Under the pieces are notes generated by a model. It searched no databases and was not told the origin of the DNA. It saw nothing but the letters and a program-made list of their open reading frames with translations. The translations under genes and the position numbers were made by a program. A stretch of DNA of 64,000 nt, taken from assembly GCF_009727155.1 (NCBI RefSeq), contig NZ_WNWM01000002.1:6849454-6913453 (forward strand). Direction: 5' to 3'. Below are positions 1 to 7,859 of this stretch, in pieces (position 1 is the stretch's first letter; every line of letters begins with the position of its first letter). Source of the DNA: Pseudoduganella dura (lineage in GTDB: Bacteria > Pseudomonadota > Gammaproteobacteria > Burkholderiales > Burkholderiaceae_D).

Positions 1-454
1 GCCCTTCCCGCACGCCCTTCACGACCACGAAGTGGTGGTAGCCATGCTCGGCCACCAGCACGATGGCGGGAAAGCCCGACTTCGCCAGCTCGTCCAGCGG
101 CTGCTGGAAGCCGTCCGCCGTGAACCCGTGCGCGCCCAGGAAGCCCTTCATGTCGAGCAGCGAAAACCCTTCGCGGCGAATGCGTGCCTGGTCGCCGCGC
201 TGGAACATCTCTGCGAATGCCTGCTGCTCGGTGACCGGATAGCCGTAGTGATAGGTGAGCAGCGTGGCCAGCGCCGCCGACCCGCAGCTGAAATCGAACT
301 GCTGGCGCACCGTCGACAGGTAGCGCACTTCCTTCATGCTCTTGACGCGCAGCGTCACCGGCCCGCCGCCCGCGAGCGGCAGGTCGGCCGCCCGCGCCGC
401 CGGCACCGCGATGAACACGGCGGCAAGCGCCGTTGCCACCCGCCGCGCCGTCAT
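1..454 (-). CDS. C39-family cysteine peptidase, FapD-like (partial, C-terminus outside window)
   Basis: Predicted exported papain-like C39 peptidase, of the kind found in functional-amyloid (Fap) loci where FapD is thought to process or help export the fibre proteins. The start is the ATG at 454, which overlaps the stop of the upstream gene in an ATGA junction, so the two are translationally coupled. The first ~22 residues form a signal peptide ending in ARA. The catalytic Cys lies in FDFSCGSAALATLL (about residues 47-60), and the His is in GYHHFVVVKGV near the window edge. The final catalytic Asp region lies beyond position 1. The fold call is firm. The Fap assignment rests on the motif and on the neighbouring Gly/Ala-rich secreted protein. 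Confidence 0.85.
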   Translation of the reverse strand, partial: MTARRVATALAAVFIAVPAARAADLPLAGGGPVTLRVKSMKEVRYLSTVRQQFDFSCGSAALATLLTYHYGYPVTEQQAFAEMFQRGDQARIRREGFSLLDMKGFLGAHGFTADGFQQPLDELAKSGFPAIVLVAEHGYHHFVVVKGVREG

Positions 455-939
455 CGCATCTGCAGGTTGACGATCGTGGCGTTCTGGATCAGCACGTTGG
501 CGCCCGAGTTCTGGATCACCATCGGCAAGCCCGACGCATTGCTGAACGCGCCATCGGTGATGATGTTGGCGCCGGTGACCACGTTGGTGGCTGCGTTGTT
601 GCCCACCGTGCCGCCCAGTTTCATGTCGCTCCACGGCGTGTCGGTGCCGCCGCGCAGTTCGGCCAGGCGGTCGTCGCCGATTGCCCTTGCTGCCCCGCCG
701 TGCGGTGAAGGCAGCGCCAGCGCGGGCAGCGCGGGCGCGGGCGCCGTGCCGGCCGCCACCGCGAACTCGCGCGGCGCGGTGGTGGCCGCCCCTGCCTGCG
801 GTGGCTGCGCGTGGGCGCCCAGCCACCCGGTGGCCAGCAGCGCCGCCCCGCAGGCCCGCGCCAGGCCCGCCGTTCGCCGCGCCCGATGGCGCGGCCCGCT
901 GTGCATCATTGTCCGCATCATGCTTTGCTGGTCATGCAT
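451..939 (-). CDS. small secreted protein of the Fap-like locus
   Basis: Protein of 162 residues between the large repeat protein and the C39 peptidase. The start at 939 has a strong ribosome-binding site (GAGGAGG). A basic N-terminus and hydrophobic stretch ending LGAHA (about residue 43) form a signal peptide, though a later in-frame Met could be used. Residues ~48-85 are Ala/Pro-rich. The C-terminal ~60 residues are Asn/Thr/Gly-rich with DMKLGGTVGNNAATNVVTG and end in IQNATIVNLQMR, which resembles beta-strand, amyloid-type sequence. No catalytic motif is seen. It could be a minor fibre subunit, nucleator or chaperone of the large protein; this is inference from position and composition. 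Confidence 0.75.
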   Translation of the reverse strand: MHDQQSMMRTMMHSGPRHRARRTAGLARACGAALLATGWLGAHAQPPQAGAATTAPREFAVAAGTAPAPALPALALPSPHGGAARAIGDDRLAELRGGTDTPWSDMKLGGTVGNNAATNVVTGANIITDGAFSNASGLPMVIQNSGANVLIQNATIVNLQMR

Positions 940-962
940 GTCGCCTCCTCGATGTCCGGAAA

Positions 963-1017
963 GCCGCCGCCCGGAAGACCGGACGGCGGCCTGGTCGAAG
1001 CCGGCCCGCGGGCCGGC
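963..1017 (-). other. two GC-rich hairpins between the repeat protein and the small secreted protein
   Basis: Two inverted repeats fill the 91-bp gap between the two genes. One is at 963-990 (GCCGCCG/CGGCGGC with an inner CCGG/CCGG and a 4-base loop) and one is at 1000-1017 (GCCGGCCC/GGGCCGGC). Neither is followed by a T-run on the minus strand. They are better read as a processing or attenuation site that lowers expression of the downstream genes relative to the abundant structural protein than as a full terminator. Confidence 0.4.
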
Positions 1018-1030
1018 CGGTGCGCTCCGC

Positions 1031-3298
1031 TTAGCGGCCCACGCCCAGGTTGGCCTGCACGTTGATGCTTTGCTGCACGAGCGAGCTGATGCCGCTGCTC
1101 TGGCTGATGACGGAAATGCCGGCCGCCGATTGCGCCACGCCGCTCATCGTGTTCGACATGTTGAACACACCGGCATTGACGGTGTTGGTGCCGCCGGCAC
1201 CGCCCGTGCCGCCCGCGGCATTGCCCGCGGTCGCCGAAGCCGTCGTGGCGCCGGTCGCGCCGCCGGCCCCGCCGCTGCCCGCACCGCCGGCACCGCCCGC
1301 ACCGCCGTCGCCGGCCGTGGCATTGCCGTTGGTCGCGGCACCGCCGGTGCCGGCGCCGCCCGTCGTGGTGCCCGCCGTGGCGGTACCGCCCGTGGCCGCG
1401 CCGCCTGCCGCACCGGCACCGGCGGTGTTTTCCGCCGAGCCGCTGGCCGCGCCGGTGCCACCGGCGGCACCGGCCGCGCCGGCACCGGCCACGCTGGAGC
1501 CGCTGCCACCCGCCGCACCGTTGCCGCCGGTGCCGCCGGTGCCGGCCGCGCCCGCGCCGCCCGTCGTGCTGGCCGTGGCGCCGGCACCGCCGGCGCCGCT
1601 GGTGTTGGTGCCGCCCGCCGCGCCCGCGCCGCCGGTGTTGGTTCCCGCCGTGCTGGCACCGCCCGCCGATCCCGAGCCGCCGGCCGCGCCCGCGCCGCCC
1701 GTGGTGCTGGCCGTCGCGCCCGCGCCACCGGCGCCGCTGGTGTTGGTGCCGCCTGCCGCACCCGCGCCGGCCGTGTTGCTGCCTGCCGCGCCGGCACCGC
1801 CGGCTTCCCCGGCACCGCCGGCCGCGCCCGCGCCGCCCGCAGCCCCGGCACCGCCCGCGCCGCCCGTGTTGGTGCCTGCGGTGGCCGTGGTGGCGCCCGT
1901 GGTGGCCGAACCACCCGTGCCGGAACCGCCCGAGCCCGCGCCGCCGGTGCCCGTGCCGCCGGTGCCTGCCGCGCCGGTGCCGGTGCCTGCCGTTGCCGTG
2001 CCGGTGCCGGCACCGGCGGTCTGGTCGCCCGACGTGCCGGGATTGGTGCCCGATGGCGTGCCGGTCGTGTTGCTGGCGGTGGACCCGCCGCTGGTCGCAC
2101 CGCCGGCACTGCCCGTACCGCCAATACCCGTAGCACCGGTACCGTTGCCGCCAGGGCCGTTGCCGCCCCAGCCACCGGCCGCCGTGGCGGTGCCGCTCGC
2201 GCTGGTATTGCCCGACGAGGCGCTGCCGCCCGCCGCGCCGGAACCGCCGGCGCCACCGGCGCCGCCTGCCGCGCCGCTGCCGCCGCTGCCGCCAGCCCCG
2301 CCGGTTGCGGCACCCGTGTAGCCGCCGGAACCGCCCTGTCCGCCGTTGGCATAGCCGCTGCCGCCGCCGGCGCCGCCGGTTGCCGCGCCGGCCAGGCCAC
2401 CCGCGCCGCCCGCCGCGCCGCTGCCGCCCGCACCGCCCGCGCCGCCGTTGGCGTTGCCGGTACTGCCGCCGGCGCCGCCGGCCCCGCCGCTGGCATTGCC
2501 GCTGCCGCCACCGGCACCGCCGGTCGCCGCGCCGGCCAGGCCGCCCGCGCCGCCGCTACCGGCACCGCCTGCCGCGCCACTGCCGCCCGCGCCGCCGTAG
2601 CCGTCGGAGCTGGTGCCGCCGGCACCGCCCGCGCCACCCGTGCCGCCGGCGCCGCCGGCGCCCGACGTGGCCCCGCTTGCCGCACCGCCGGCACCGCCGG
2701 CGCCGGCATAGGCCGCGCCGGTGTTGGCGTTGCCGCCCGTGGCGGCGCCGCCAGTGCCTGCGCCGCCGTTGGCGCTACCGTTGGTCGCCACGCCGCCGAT
2801 CGAACCGGAGGCGCCCGCGCCGCCCTGCCCGGCCGCGCCGTTGCCGCCGGTGGCGCTGGCGTTGCCGCCGCCCGCGCTGCCACCCATGCCGCCGGCGCCG
2901 GTGCCGCCGTTGGCGTTGCCGCTGTTGGTGGCGACATTGCCGATGTTCTGCACGTTGTTGCCGGTGACGGTGCCCGTCAGCGTGCTGACGGCGGTGGCCG
3001 TCGAGGTGTTGAAGGCGTTATCGAGGCTGGACGTGGCCGTGGCGCCGTTGTTCGCGGCGGCGGCACCGATGGCCAGCGCGCGGGCGTCGCCACTGCTGTT
3101 GTTGTTGGCGTTGGCCTGACTGGAATCGTTGTTGCGGTTGGAGCTGGAATCATTGTTGCGATTGCTGCTGCTGTCCTGTACCGCCGACGCGTTGTCGGTG
3201 GCATGGGCACCGGCGCCGCTCTGCGTCGTCGTGGTCTGGGCCTGCGCCCCAACGCTGAAGGCAAGTGCGATTGCTGCGGCAAGCATGGTTTTTTTCAT
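1031..3298 (-). CDS. large Gly/Ala-rich secreted amyloid/adhesin-like protein
   Basis: Protein of 755 residues. The start is placed at 3298 (MKKTMLAAAIALAFSVGAQA) because GTGAGGA lies just upstream and the protein then begins with a canonical signal peptide; a longer frame to 3325 lacks one. Residues ~20-70 are Gln/Ser/Asn-rich with a duplicated SSNRNNDS. Residues ~70-130 are Thr/Asn-rich. Residues ~131-702 are almost wholly Gly/Ala with Thr/Ser/Asn, built of GGAGGAGG and GGAGAAG blocks like mycobacterial PE_PGRS proteins. The last ~50 residues are complex again and end in SLVQQSINVQANLGVGR, probably an export or assembly signal. The neighbouring C39 peptidase suggests a Fap-type fibre protein. 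A surface matrix or adhesin role is inferred. Confidence 0.8.
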   Translation of the reverse strand: MKKTMLAAAIALAFSVGAQAQTTTTQSGAGAHATDNASAVQDSSSNRNNDSSSNRNNDSSQANANNNSSGDARALAIGAAAANNGATATSSLDNAFNTSTATAVSTLTGTVTGNNVQNIGNVATNSGNANGGTGAGGMGGSAGGGNASATGGNGAAGQGGAGASGSIGGVATNGSANGGAGTGGAATGGNANTGAAYAGAGGAGGAASGATSGAGGAGGTGGAGGAGGTSSDGYGGAGGSGAAGGAGSGGAGGLAGAATGGAGGGSGNASGGAGGAGGSTGNANGGAGGAGGSGAAGGAGGLAGAATGGAGGGSGYANGGQGGSGGYTGAATGGAGGSGGSGAAGGAGGAGGSGAAGGSASSGNTSASGTATAAGGWGGNGPGGNGTGATGIGGTGSAGGATSGGSTASNTTGTPSGTNPGTSGDQTAGAGTGTATAGTGTGAAGTGGTGTGGAGSGGSGTGGSATTGATTATAGTNTGGAGGAGAAGGAGAAGGAGEAGGAGAAGSNTAGAGAAGGTNTSGAGGAGATASTTGGAGAAGGSGSAGGASTAGTNTGGAGAAGGTNTSGAGGAGATASTTGGAGAAGTGGTGGNGAAGGSGSSVAGAGAAGAAGGTGAASGSAENTAGAGAAGGAATGGTATAGTTTGGAGTGGAATNGNATAGDGGAGGAGGAGSGGAGGATGATTASATAGNAAGGTGGAGGTNTVNAGVFNMSNTMSGVAQSAAGISVISQSSGISSLVQQSINVQANLGVGR
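1193..2908 (-). repeat. Gly/Ala low-complexity coding repeat region
   Basis: About 1.7 kb of the gene above is low-complexity GGC/GCC-rich sequence encoding Gly-Gly-Ala blocks. The clearest longer duplication is a ~25-residue unit containing TNTSGAGGAGATASTTGG, present twice about 137 bp apart (around 1555-1625 and 1692-1760). A second unit, GLAGAATGGAGGGSG, also occurs twice. Such tracts change length by slippage. They also create long open frames on the opposite strand, which are not genes. Confidence 0.8.
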
Positions 3299-3713
3299 TT
3301 GATCCTCACTGAAGTAGTTGGCCAATTCACCCTCCGAGAAACGTCGTTCCTCAGCGGCCTCTTCAATGCAAGCTTGATGCCATCGGTATTAACGAAAGCT
3401 AAACTCTTGATATTGCTCAATTATCTGCATTGCCATATCGATGTTGGATCCGCAATTGAATGCCTTTTGTCACTTCCGTGTTACAACGAAATCGCGCCGC
3501 GCTGGCTCGCCGCCGCCCTTTTCACAGGGCAACGGGTACTCTAGGCGCTTTGTAACGCTGGTGTGACAATGCAAGGCGTGCCGAACACGCCGGCATGGCG
3601 CTGTTCGCGTTGGCGCCGTTCGCATGAACTATGTAATTCCCCGAAGTGCGGAACTTGTTTAACGCTGACAGCGCCACCGGCATGGCCGGCGGACAGCACC
3701 CGCCCACTCGGCG
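3299..3713. other. intergenic region upstream of the repeat protein, no gene seen
   Basis: About 415 bp separate the repeat-protein start from the end of the sigma-54 regulator gene, both on the minus strand. The part from about 3365 to 3480 is clearly more AT-rich than the surroundings and should hold the promoter of the fibre operon. I could not identify a confident -35/-10 pair. Sequences resembling a -24/-12 sigma-54 promoter near 3570-3620 have 8 or 9 bases between the GG and GC elements instead of 10, so I do not call one. The only site called is the GTGAGGA ribosome-binding site next to 3298. Confidence 0.5.
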
Positions 3714-5048
3714 TCAGGCGCGCCGCCGCGGCGGCAGCTTGATGTCGTGCTTGGCCATCAGCCGGTACAGCGTCATGCGCGACACGCCCAGTTCCTGGGC
3801 CAGCAGCGTAATGCTCTTGCCGGCGGCCAACCCGGCCGCGATCGCCAGCCTTTCGGCCTGCACGCGGGCGCCGTTCAACGGCAGCGTGAACCCGGCACCG
3901 GCTTCGGTCAGGCCCAGGTCCTCCGGCATGATCAGGCGCCCTTCGGCCATCACCGAGGCGCGGCGCACGCGGTTGAGCAGCTCGCGCACGTTACCCGGCC
4001 AGTCGTGGGCGCGCAGCGCCGCGAGCGCCGCACGGGAAAAGCCCTTGACGCCGGCCGCCCGCTCGCAGGCGTAGTCGTGGAAGAAGGTCTCGGCGAGCGG
4101 CTGCACGTCGTCGAGCCGCTCGCGCAGCGCCGGTACCTCGAGCGACAGCACGTTCAGGCGGTAGAACAGGTCTTCGCGAAAGGCGCCGCGTTCGACCGCC
4201 TCCTCCAGGCGCACGTTCGATGCGGCCACGATGCGCACATCCACGGCCAGCGGCCGGTTTCCGCCCAGCCGGTAGATGGTCTTTTCCTGCAAGAAGCGCA
4301 GCATGTTCGCCTGCATGTCCAGCGGCAGGTCGCCGATCTCGTCCAGGAACACCGTGCCGCCGCTGGCCGATTCGATCAGGCCGATGCGCGCCTTGCCGGC
4401 GCCCGTGAAGGCGCCGCGCTCGTTGCCGAACAGCTCCGACTGGATCAGGCCCGCCGGGATCGCCCCGCAGTTGATGGGCACGAACGGACCGGCGCGCCGC
4501 GCCGAGTTCTCGTGCACGCCGCGCGCCACCAGTTCCTTGCCGGTGCCGCTTTCGCCCCAGATCAGCACGGGTGCCTCGGCACGGGCGGCCTTCAGTGCGC
4601 GCTGGCGCAGGGCCGTGATCGCCGGGCTGTTGCCGGTCATTTTCATGCCGCCGCCACGGACGAGGCGCGGCATGGTATCGCCCAGCGCGGCGAAGCCATA
4701 GGCGTGCCCGAGGGTATGGCCGAGCCGGGCCGGATCGATGGGAAACGTGTGGTAATCGATACAGTGATCGCGGATCAGCCGCCGCCATCGCTCGTCCTGC
4801 AGGGTGTCGCCACGGCACGCCGCCACCCAGGTCACCCACGGGTGTTCGCGCAGGAAAAGGTCGATCGCTTCGGCGGGCACGGCGGCGCCCAGCTCGATGA
4901 TGCCCACCAAGATCGTCCGGCTGCTCAGCAGTGTTCGCGCATGGTCGAGATCGCGTGCCGCGGACAATTCGAAATTGCGCGCGGCCATCAGTGCGGCACT
5001 TGCTTCCCAGCTTCCGGATGTGATGCCCAGAAGTTTTTTTATGAACAT
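3714..5048 (-). CDS. VpsR-like sigma-54-dependent transcriptional activator
   Basis: Bacterial enhancer-binding protein that remodels sigma-54 RNA polymerase. Counting from the Met at 5048, residues ~1-130 form a receiver-like domain lacking the usual acidic phosphorylation pocket, as in VpsR. The AAA+ domain (~137-375) has Walker A GESGTGKE (~165-172), the sigma-54 contact loop GAFTGA (~212-217) and Walker B GGTVFLDEIGDLP. The C-terminus carries a Fis-type helix-turn-helix (ITLLAQELGVSRMTLYRLM). Upstream in-frame starts at 5141 and 5090 are possible, but none has a clear ribosome-binding site. VpsR relatives control exopolysaccharide and matrix genes, often in response to c-di-GMP, so the adjacent fibre locus is a plausible target. 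The target is inference. Confidence 0.85.
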   Translation of the reverse strand: MFIKKLLGITSGSWEASAALMAARNFELSAARDLDHARTLLSSRTILVGIIELGAAVPAEAIDLFLREHPWVTWVAACRGDTLQDERWRRLIRDHCIDYHTFPIDPARLGHTLGHAYGFAALGDTMPRLVRGGGMKMTGNSPAITALRQRALKAARAEAPVLIWGESGTGKELVARGVHENSARRAGPFVPINCGAIPAGLIQSELFGNERGAFTGAGKARIGLIESASGGTVFLDEIGDLPLDMQANMLRFLQEKTIYRLGGNRPLAVDVRIVAASNVRLEEAVERGAFREDLFYRLNVLSLEVPALRERLDDVQPLAETFFHDYACERAAGVKGFSRAALAALRAHDWPGNVRELLNRVRRASVMAEGRLIMPEDLGLTEAGAGFTLPLNGARVQAERLAIAAGLAAGKSITLLAQELGVSRMTLYRLMAKHDIKLPPRRRA

Positions 5049-5513
5049 TGTATCGACAGTTGAATGTTCCGCATCGCGCCCATTTCTCATGGTTGAGCGT
5101 CGAACCCTGAAGCCGTGTTCACCCGCACGCGGACGAACCAATCAATTGCGCAAATCCCTCAACTACTCATTAATGAACCAACTATCAATTTTAAATACGA
5201 ATCAACAGTGAATATTCGGCACTATAGGCCAGCGTCCGCAAAGGCGCCAATATTGATAAGAAAATACACCGCCGCGTCTTAACATTCGCTGCAACAGTCG
5301 ACGGCGCACCACAAGCGGGGGCGCAAGGCGTGGACCGGATCGAGCGGATGCAGGTATATACGCGGCGGGAATGGATTTGGATGCAGGCTTCAGCGAAAAA
5401 AGCTCGCTGGCAGTAGATGGCGGATGTTGCTGCCGGTAATGTGCGAGAGACTTTCGCGCGGCAGGATCGCGGGAAGGCCTGATTGCGCCTCGCAAGCGGG
5501 GGCCGCGGACGTG
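5049..5513. other. intergenic region upstream of the VpsR-like gene
   Basis: About 465 bp without a convincing gene. The part 5150-5270 is AT-rich and probably contains the promoter of the regulator gene, but no clear -35/-10 pair stands out. Frames running through 5190-5560 on the minus strand have no codon bias, ribosome-binding site or recognisable domain and are not called. Confidence 0.5.
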
Positions 5514-5542
5514 AAAAGGCCCGACGCATGACGCGCCGGGCC
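5514..5542 (-). terminator. intrinsic terminator after the DUF2382 genes
   Basis: On the minus strand a 10-bp stem (GGCCCGGCGC pairing with GCGTCGGGCC, one G-T pair, 5-base loop) is followed by TTTTC. It lies 60 bp past the stop of the DUF2382 gene at 5605. A second GC-rich hairpin, 5548-5582 with an 11-bp stem, sits between the stop codon and this terminator. Together they should end the DUF2382 transcript before the regulator gene. Confidence 0.75.
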
Positions 5543-5604
5543 CGGATGCCGGCGGCGGGCAATTACGCCTGCCGCCGCCGGCGGTGATGTTTCAATACCG
5601 GGCG

Positions 5605-6801
5605 TTATTGCGTAATGCGTTCCCAGCCGTGGCGAACCGCCGACTTGACCTTGTCCCAGGTCGACTGCGGATAGCGGCTTTCCCAGCTGGTGCGCAGGCC
5701 GCTCTCGGAATCGTCCCACGAGCGGCTGCTGTAGCCCTCGGTACCGCGCATCGCGGCGCCGTAGCGGTAGGCAGGCGCGTAATCGTCATACGTGCCGCCG
5801 GCCGTGGAGAAATTGCTGGTCCAGTGGCTGCGGTAGTAATCCTCGTCATCGGTGCTGCCCAGCTGTTCCACGTCCACTTCGGTGTGGCGCACGGTGTCCG
5901 TGATCTGGTCGGTGCGCTGGGTGACTTCCTTGCCGACGAGCACTTCCTCGACCACGCGGGCCGTCTTCTGGACCACGGCTTCTTCGGCGCTTTCACGCAG
6001 CTCGAACGAGGTTTCCTGGAATGCACCTACCTGCGAAGGATCGACCGAGCGGTCCACCGGGCGGCGTTCCACGTTCACGTGTTCCTCGCGCAGGCTCACG
6101 CTTTCATGCACCGGCGTTTCCACCGTGCGCTGGTAGATGCGCACGCCGCCGCGCTGCACGGTACGCTTGCCCACTTTCAGTTCTTCCTGGATCACGGGGA
6201 TCACCTGCGATTCGGTCTCGGCGCGCTGCAGCGTGCCGGAGTCGCCGTAACCCTGCAGCGAACCCTGCGTGCCGGACGCGGACGTCACCGCCGAGCCGGA
6301 CAGCGAACCGCCCTGCAGGCTGCCGCCCTGCACGCTACCGCTTTGCTGCGAGGCCGACAGCAGCGCGCCGCCGCTGCTGCTGCGCGCGCTGGCAGGATTC
6401 CAGCCGCCCGCTTCCCACTGCGAGCGATGCTCGTCGATATCGATCGGGCCGAAGCGTTCGACGATATCGGCGGCGCGTTCCACGTCGTCCTGCGACGCGG
6501 TTTCCACGGTCAGCACCACGTTGCCGCGGTTGACCGCTTCGCCGTAGACCACGCGGTCGTCATCGTCGTCGCCAAACATGTTGCCGAAGAAGTTCTTGAT
6601 GCTGTCGCCCAGCGACTGCTCGCCCGTGGCGGAGCTGCCGGTGGCCGAAGTGCTGCCGGCGCCGGTGGTGCCGCTGGCGTTGGCGGTGGAGGAACTGGAA
6701 GCGTTCAGTTGAACATTGGCGATTCCGGAACCGATCAGTTCGTCGCGGGCACGCTCGGCATCAGCGCGGTTGTCGAAAACAGCTGCTAGCGTATGGCTCA
6801 T
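5605..6801 (-). CDS. YsnF/AvaK-type DUF2382 stress-response protein
   Basis: Protein of 398 residues; the start at 6801 is preceded by AGGAG. Residues ~1-110 form a small alpha/beta domain of the general-stress-protein-17M type (AAVFDNRADAERARDELIGSG). This is interrupted by a Ser/Thr/Gly linker and an acidic GDDDDDR patch. A Ser/Gly/Gln-rich linker follows (~140-195), then a DUF2382 domain (~200-310) with its charged strands (VIPVIQEELKVGKR; VETPVHESVSLREEHVNVER). The tail is Tyr/Ser/Trp-rich and ends in an amphipathic WDKVKSAVRHGWERI helix. Proteins of this family are linked to osmotic, desiccation or surface stress, but the biochemical role is unknown. No signal peptide is seen. It is probably co-transcribed with the DUF2382 gene 28 bp upstream. 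Confidence 0.85.
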   Translation of the reverse strand: MSHTLAAVFDNRADAERARDELIGSGIANVQLNASSSSTANASGTTGAGSTSATGSSATGEQSLGDSIKNFFGNMFGDDDDDRVVYGEAVNRGNVVLTVETASQDDVERAADIVERFGPIDIDEHRSQWEAGGWNPASARSSSGGALLSASQQSGSVQGGSLQGGSLSGSAVTSASGTQGSLQGYGDSGTLQRAETESQVIPVIQEELKVGKRTVQRGGVRIYQRTVETPVHESVSLREEHVNVERRPVDRSVDPSQVGAFQETSFELRESAEEAVVQKTARVVEEVLVGKEVTQRTDQITDTVRHTEVDVEQLGSTDDEDYYRSHWTSNFSTAGGTYDDYAPAYRYGAAMRGTEGYSSRSWDDSESGLRTSWESRYPQSTWDKVKSAVRHGWERITQ

Positions 6802-6829
6802 GGTTGATTCTCCTATTCAGGTTGATTGA

Positions 6830-7252
6830 TTACGGAATGTCGTTCCGCGCGTTGTCGTCGAAGGCTTCGATCTGCACGTCTTCGACCCGCAATGGAACGG
6901 TTTCCCGATACTCCTGCTCCTTCCTTACCCTGGTGATCCGCAGCTCTTCCTTGATGCGGTATCGCTTCTCGATCACCAGGATTTCTTCCAGTACCGGCAC
7001 CACCAGCACGTCGCCTTCGTAGCGGGACGGCGGCGCTTCGGCCACCACCCGGTCGACAGCCACGCGCTGCACGTCCACTTCCTCGTGCCAGAGTCGTTCG
7101 CGAACTTCCGCGGACTCCTCGGTGACATTCTTGGTGACGCGTACGCCACGCCCCGTGTCCACGACCCTGGTCGTGATCGCCACCTCCTCGCGGAGGATGG
7201 GTACTGCCACGGTCTGATCCGCGGCGTGCTTCGGTTCCGGTGTGCTTTCCAT
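6830..7252 (-). CDS. short DUF2382 domain protein
   Basis: A 140-residue, almost stand-alone DUF2382 domain: VAVPILREEVAITTRVV, ERLWHEEVDVQRVAVDRVV and VLVVPVLEEILVIEKRY are the repeated charged beta strands. It is followed after 28 bp by the longer DUF2382 gene on the same strand, and the pair should form one transcript ending at the terminator near 5514. The ATG at 7252 is preceded by a T-run and has no evident ribosome-binding site. The function is unknown; a stress-induced structural role is inferred from the family. The sequence is highly charged and lacks membrane segments. Confidence 0.8.
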   Translation of the reverse strand: MESTPEPKHAADQTVAVPILREEVAITTRVVDTGRGVRVTKNVTEESAEVRERLWHEEVDVQRVAVDRVVAEAPPSRYEGDVLVVPVLEEILVIEKRYRIKEELRITRVRKEQEYRETVPLRVEDVQIEAFDDNARNDIP

Positions 7253-7468
7253 GTAAAAAAGTCTACGTTGAAAATAAATAATGTGGCGCTACGTTGCCTA
7301 TCTGCATCGATCTGACCCCGAATTTCGTCCATTTCTGCGTAGCACTCAGGGCGCACGGTAATTCCGCCAGCGTACCGCGGCTCCGGCCGCCCGCGGCGCA
7401 CGCCGCAACCGCCCCACCTGCCTCGCTTGCCCTTATACTTGCGCGCTTTACCTGCTTCGAGAACACCG

Positions 7469-7747
7469 TTGGACGCTACCTATGACCCGAACAGGCTGCT
7501 CGCTGCCCTGGCCCGCGAACTGAAGATCACGACGGACAAAAAGCTTGCGAAAACCCTGGGATTCAGCGCCGGCATCATTGCCGGCCTGCGTGCCGGCCGT
7601 CTCGCCCTCACCGCCACGATGTACCTGCAGATCCAGGAAAAAAGCGGGCTGCCGCTGCCGGCCCTGCAGGCCCTTTCGGGCGACCGCCGCCGGCGCCTGC
7701 GCCCTTCCGGCTCGGCTGCGCCGGGAGCGCCGCGCACTGAACGCTGA
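7469..7747 (+). CDS. small helix-turn-helix-like protein
   Basis: Protein of about 92 residues with a Cro-like helical core: LLAALARELKITTDKKLAKTL followed by GFSAGIIAGLRAGRLALT, which fits a helix-turn-helix. The tail is basic, Arg/Pro-rich and probably disordered. No ATG fits the 5' end. TTG at 7469 is chosen because a GAGAA ribosome-binding site lies just upstream and a TATACT -10-like box lies at 7434; another TTG at 7427 is possible. It has no operon partner: the DUF2382 genes diverge from it and the kinase gene follows after 112 bp. It is probably a small DNA-binding regulator, with an unknown target. Confidence 0.6.
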   Translation: MDATYDPNRLLAALARELKITTDKKLAKTLGFSAGIIAGLRAGRLALTATMYLQIQEKSGLPLPALQALSGDRRRRLRPSGSAAPGAPRTER

Positions 7748-7859
7748 GCCGGACGCCGAGGCCCCCGCCCGGCGACGCCGGGCGTCGGGCAGCGTAAACC
7801 GGCTCCCCGCCGGCCGTCCCTTAGAATGACGGGCATCCATCAGCCAACCATCCTTCACC

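Noticed and set aside
32..3544. A very long rightward open frame of more than 1,100 codons
   Set aside because: It is antisense to the Gly/Ala repeat gene, is composed of Arg/Ala/Gly low-complexity sequence, and has no start signal. GC-rich repeats remove stops from the opposite strand.
3560..3625. Sigma-54 promoter-like sequences between the fibre operon and regulator
   Set aside because: GG and GC elements are spaced by 8 or 9 bases instead of the required 10 on either strand.
5191..5562. Open frame of 123 codons upstream of the VpsR-like gene
   Set aside because: No ribosome-binding site or domain, biased toward Arg/Ala/Pro, and it runs through a transcription terminator.
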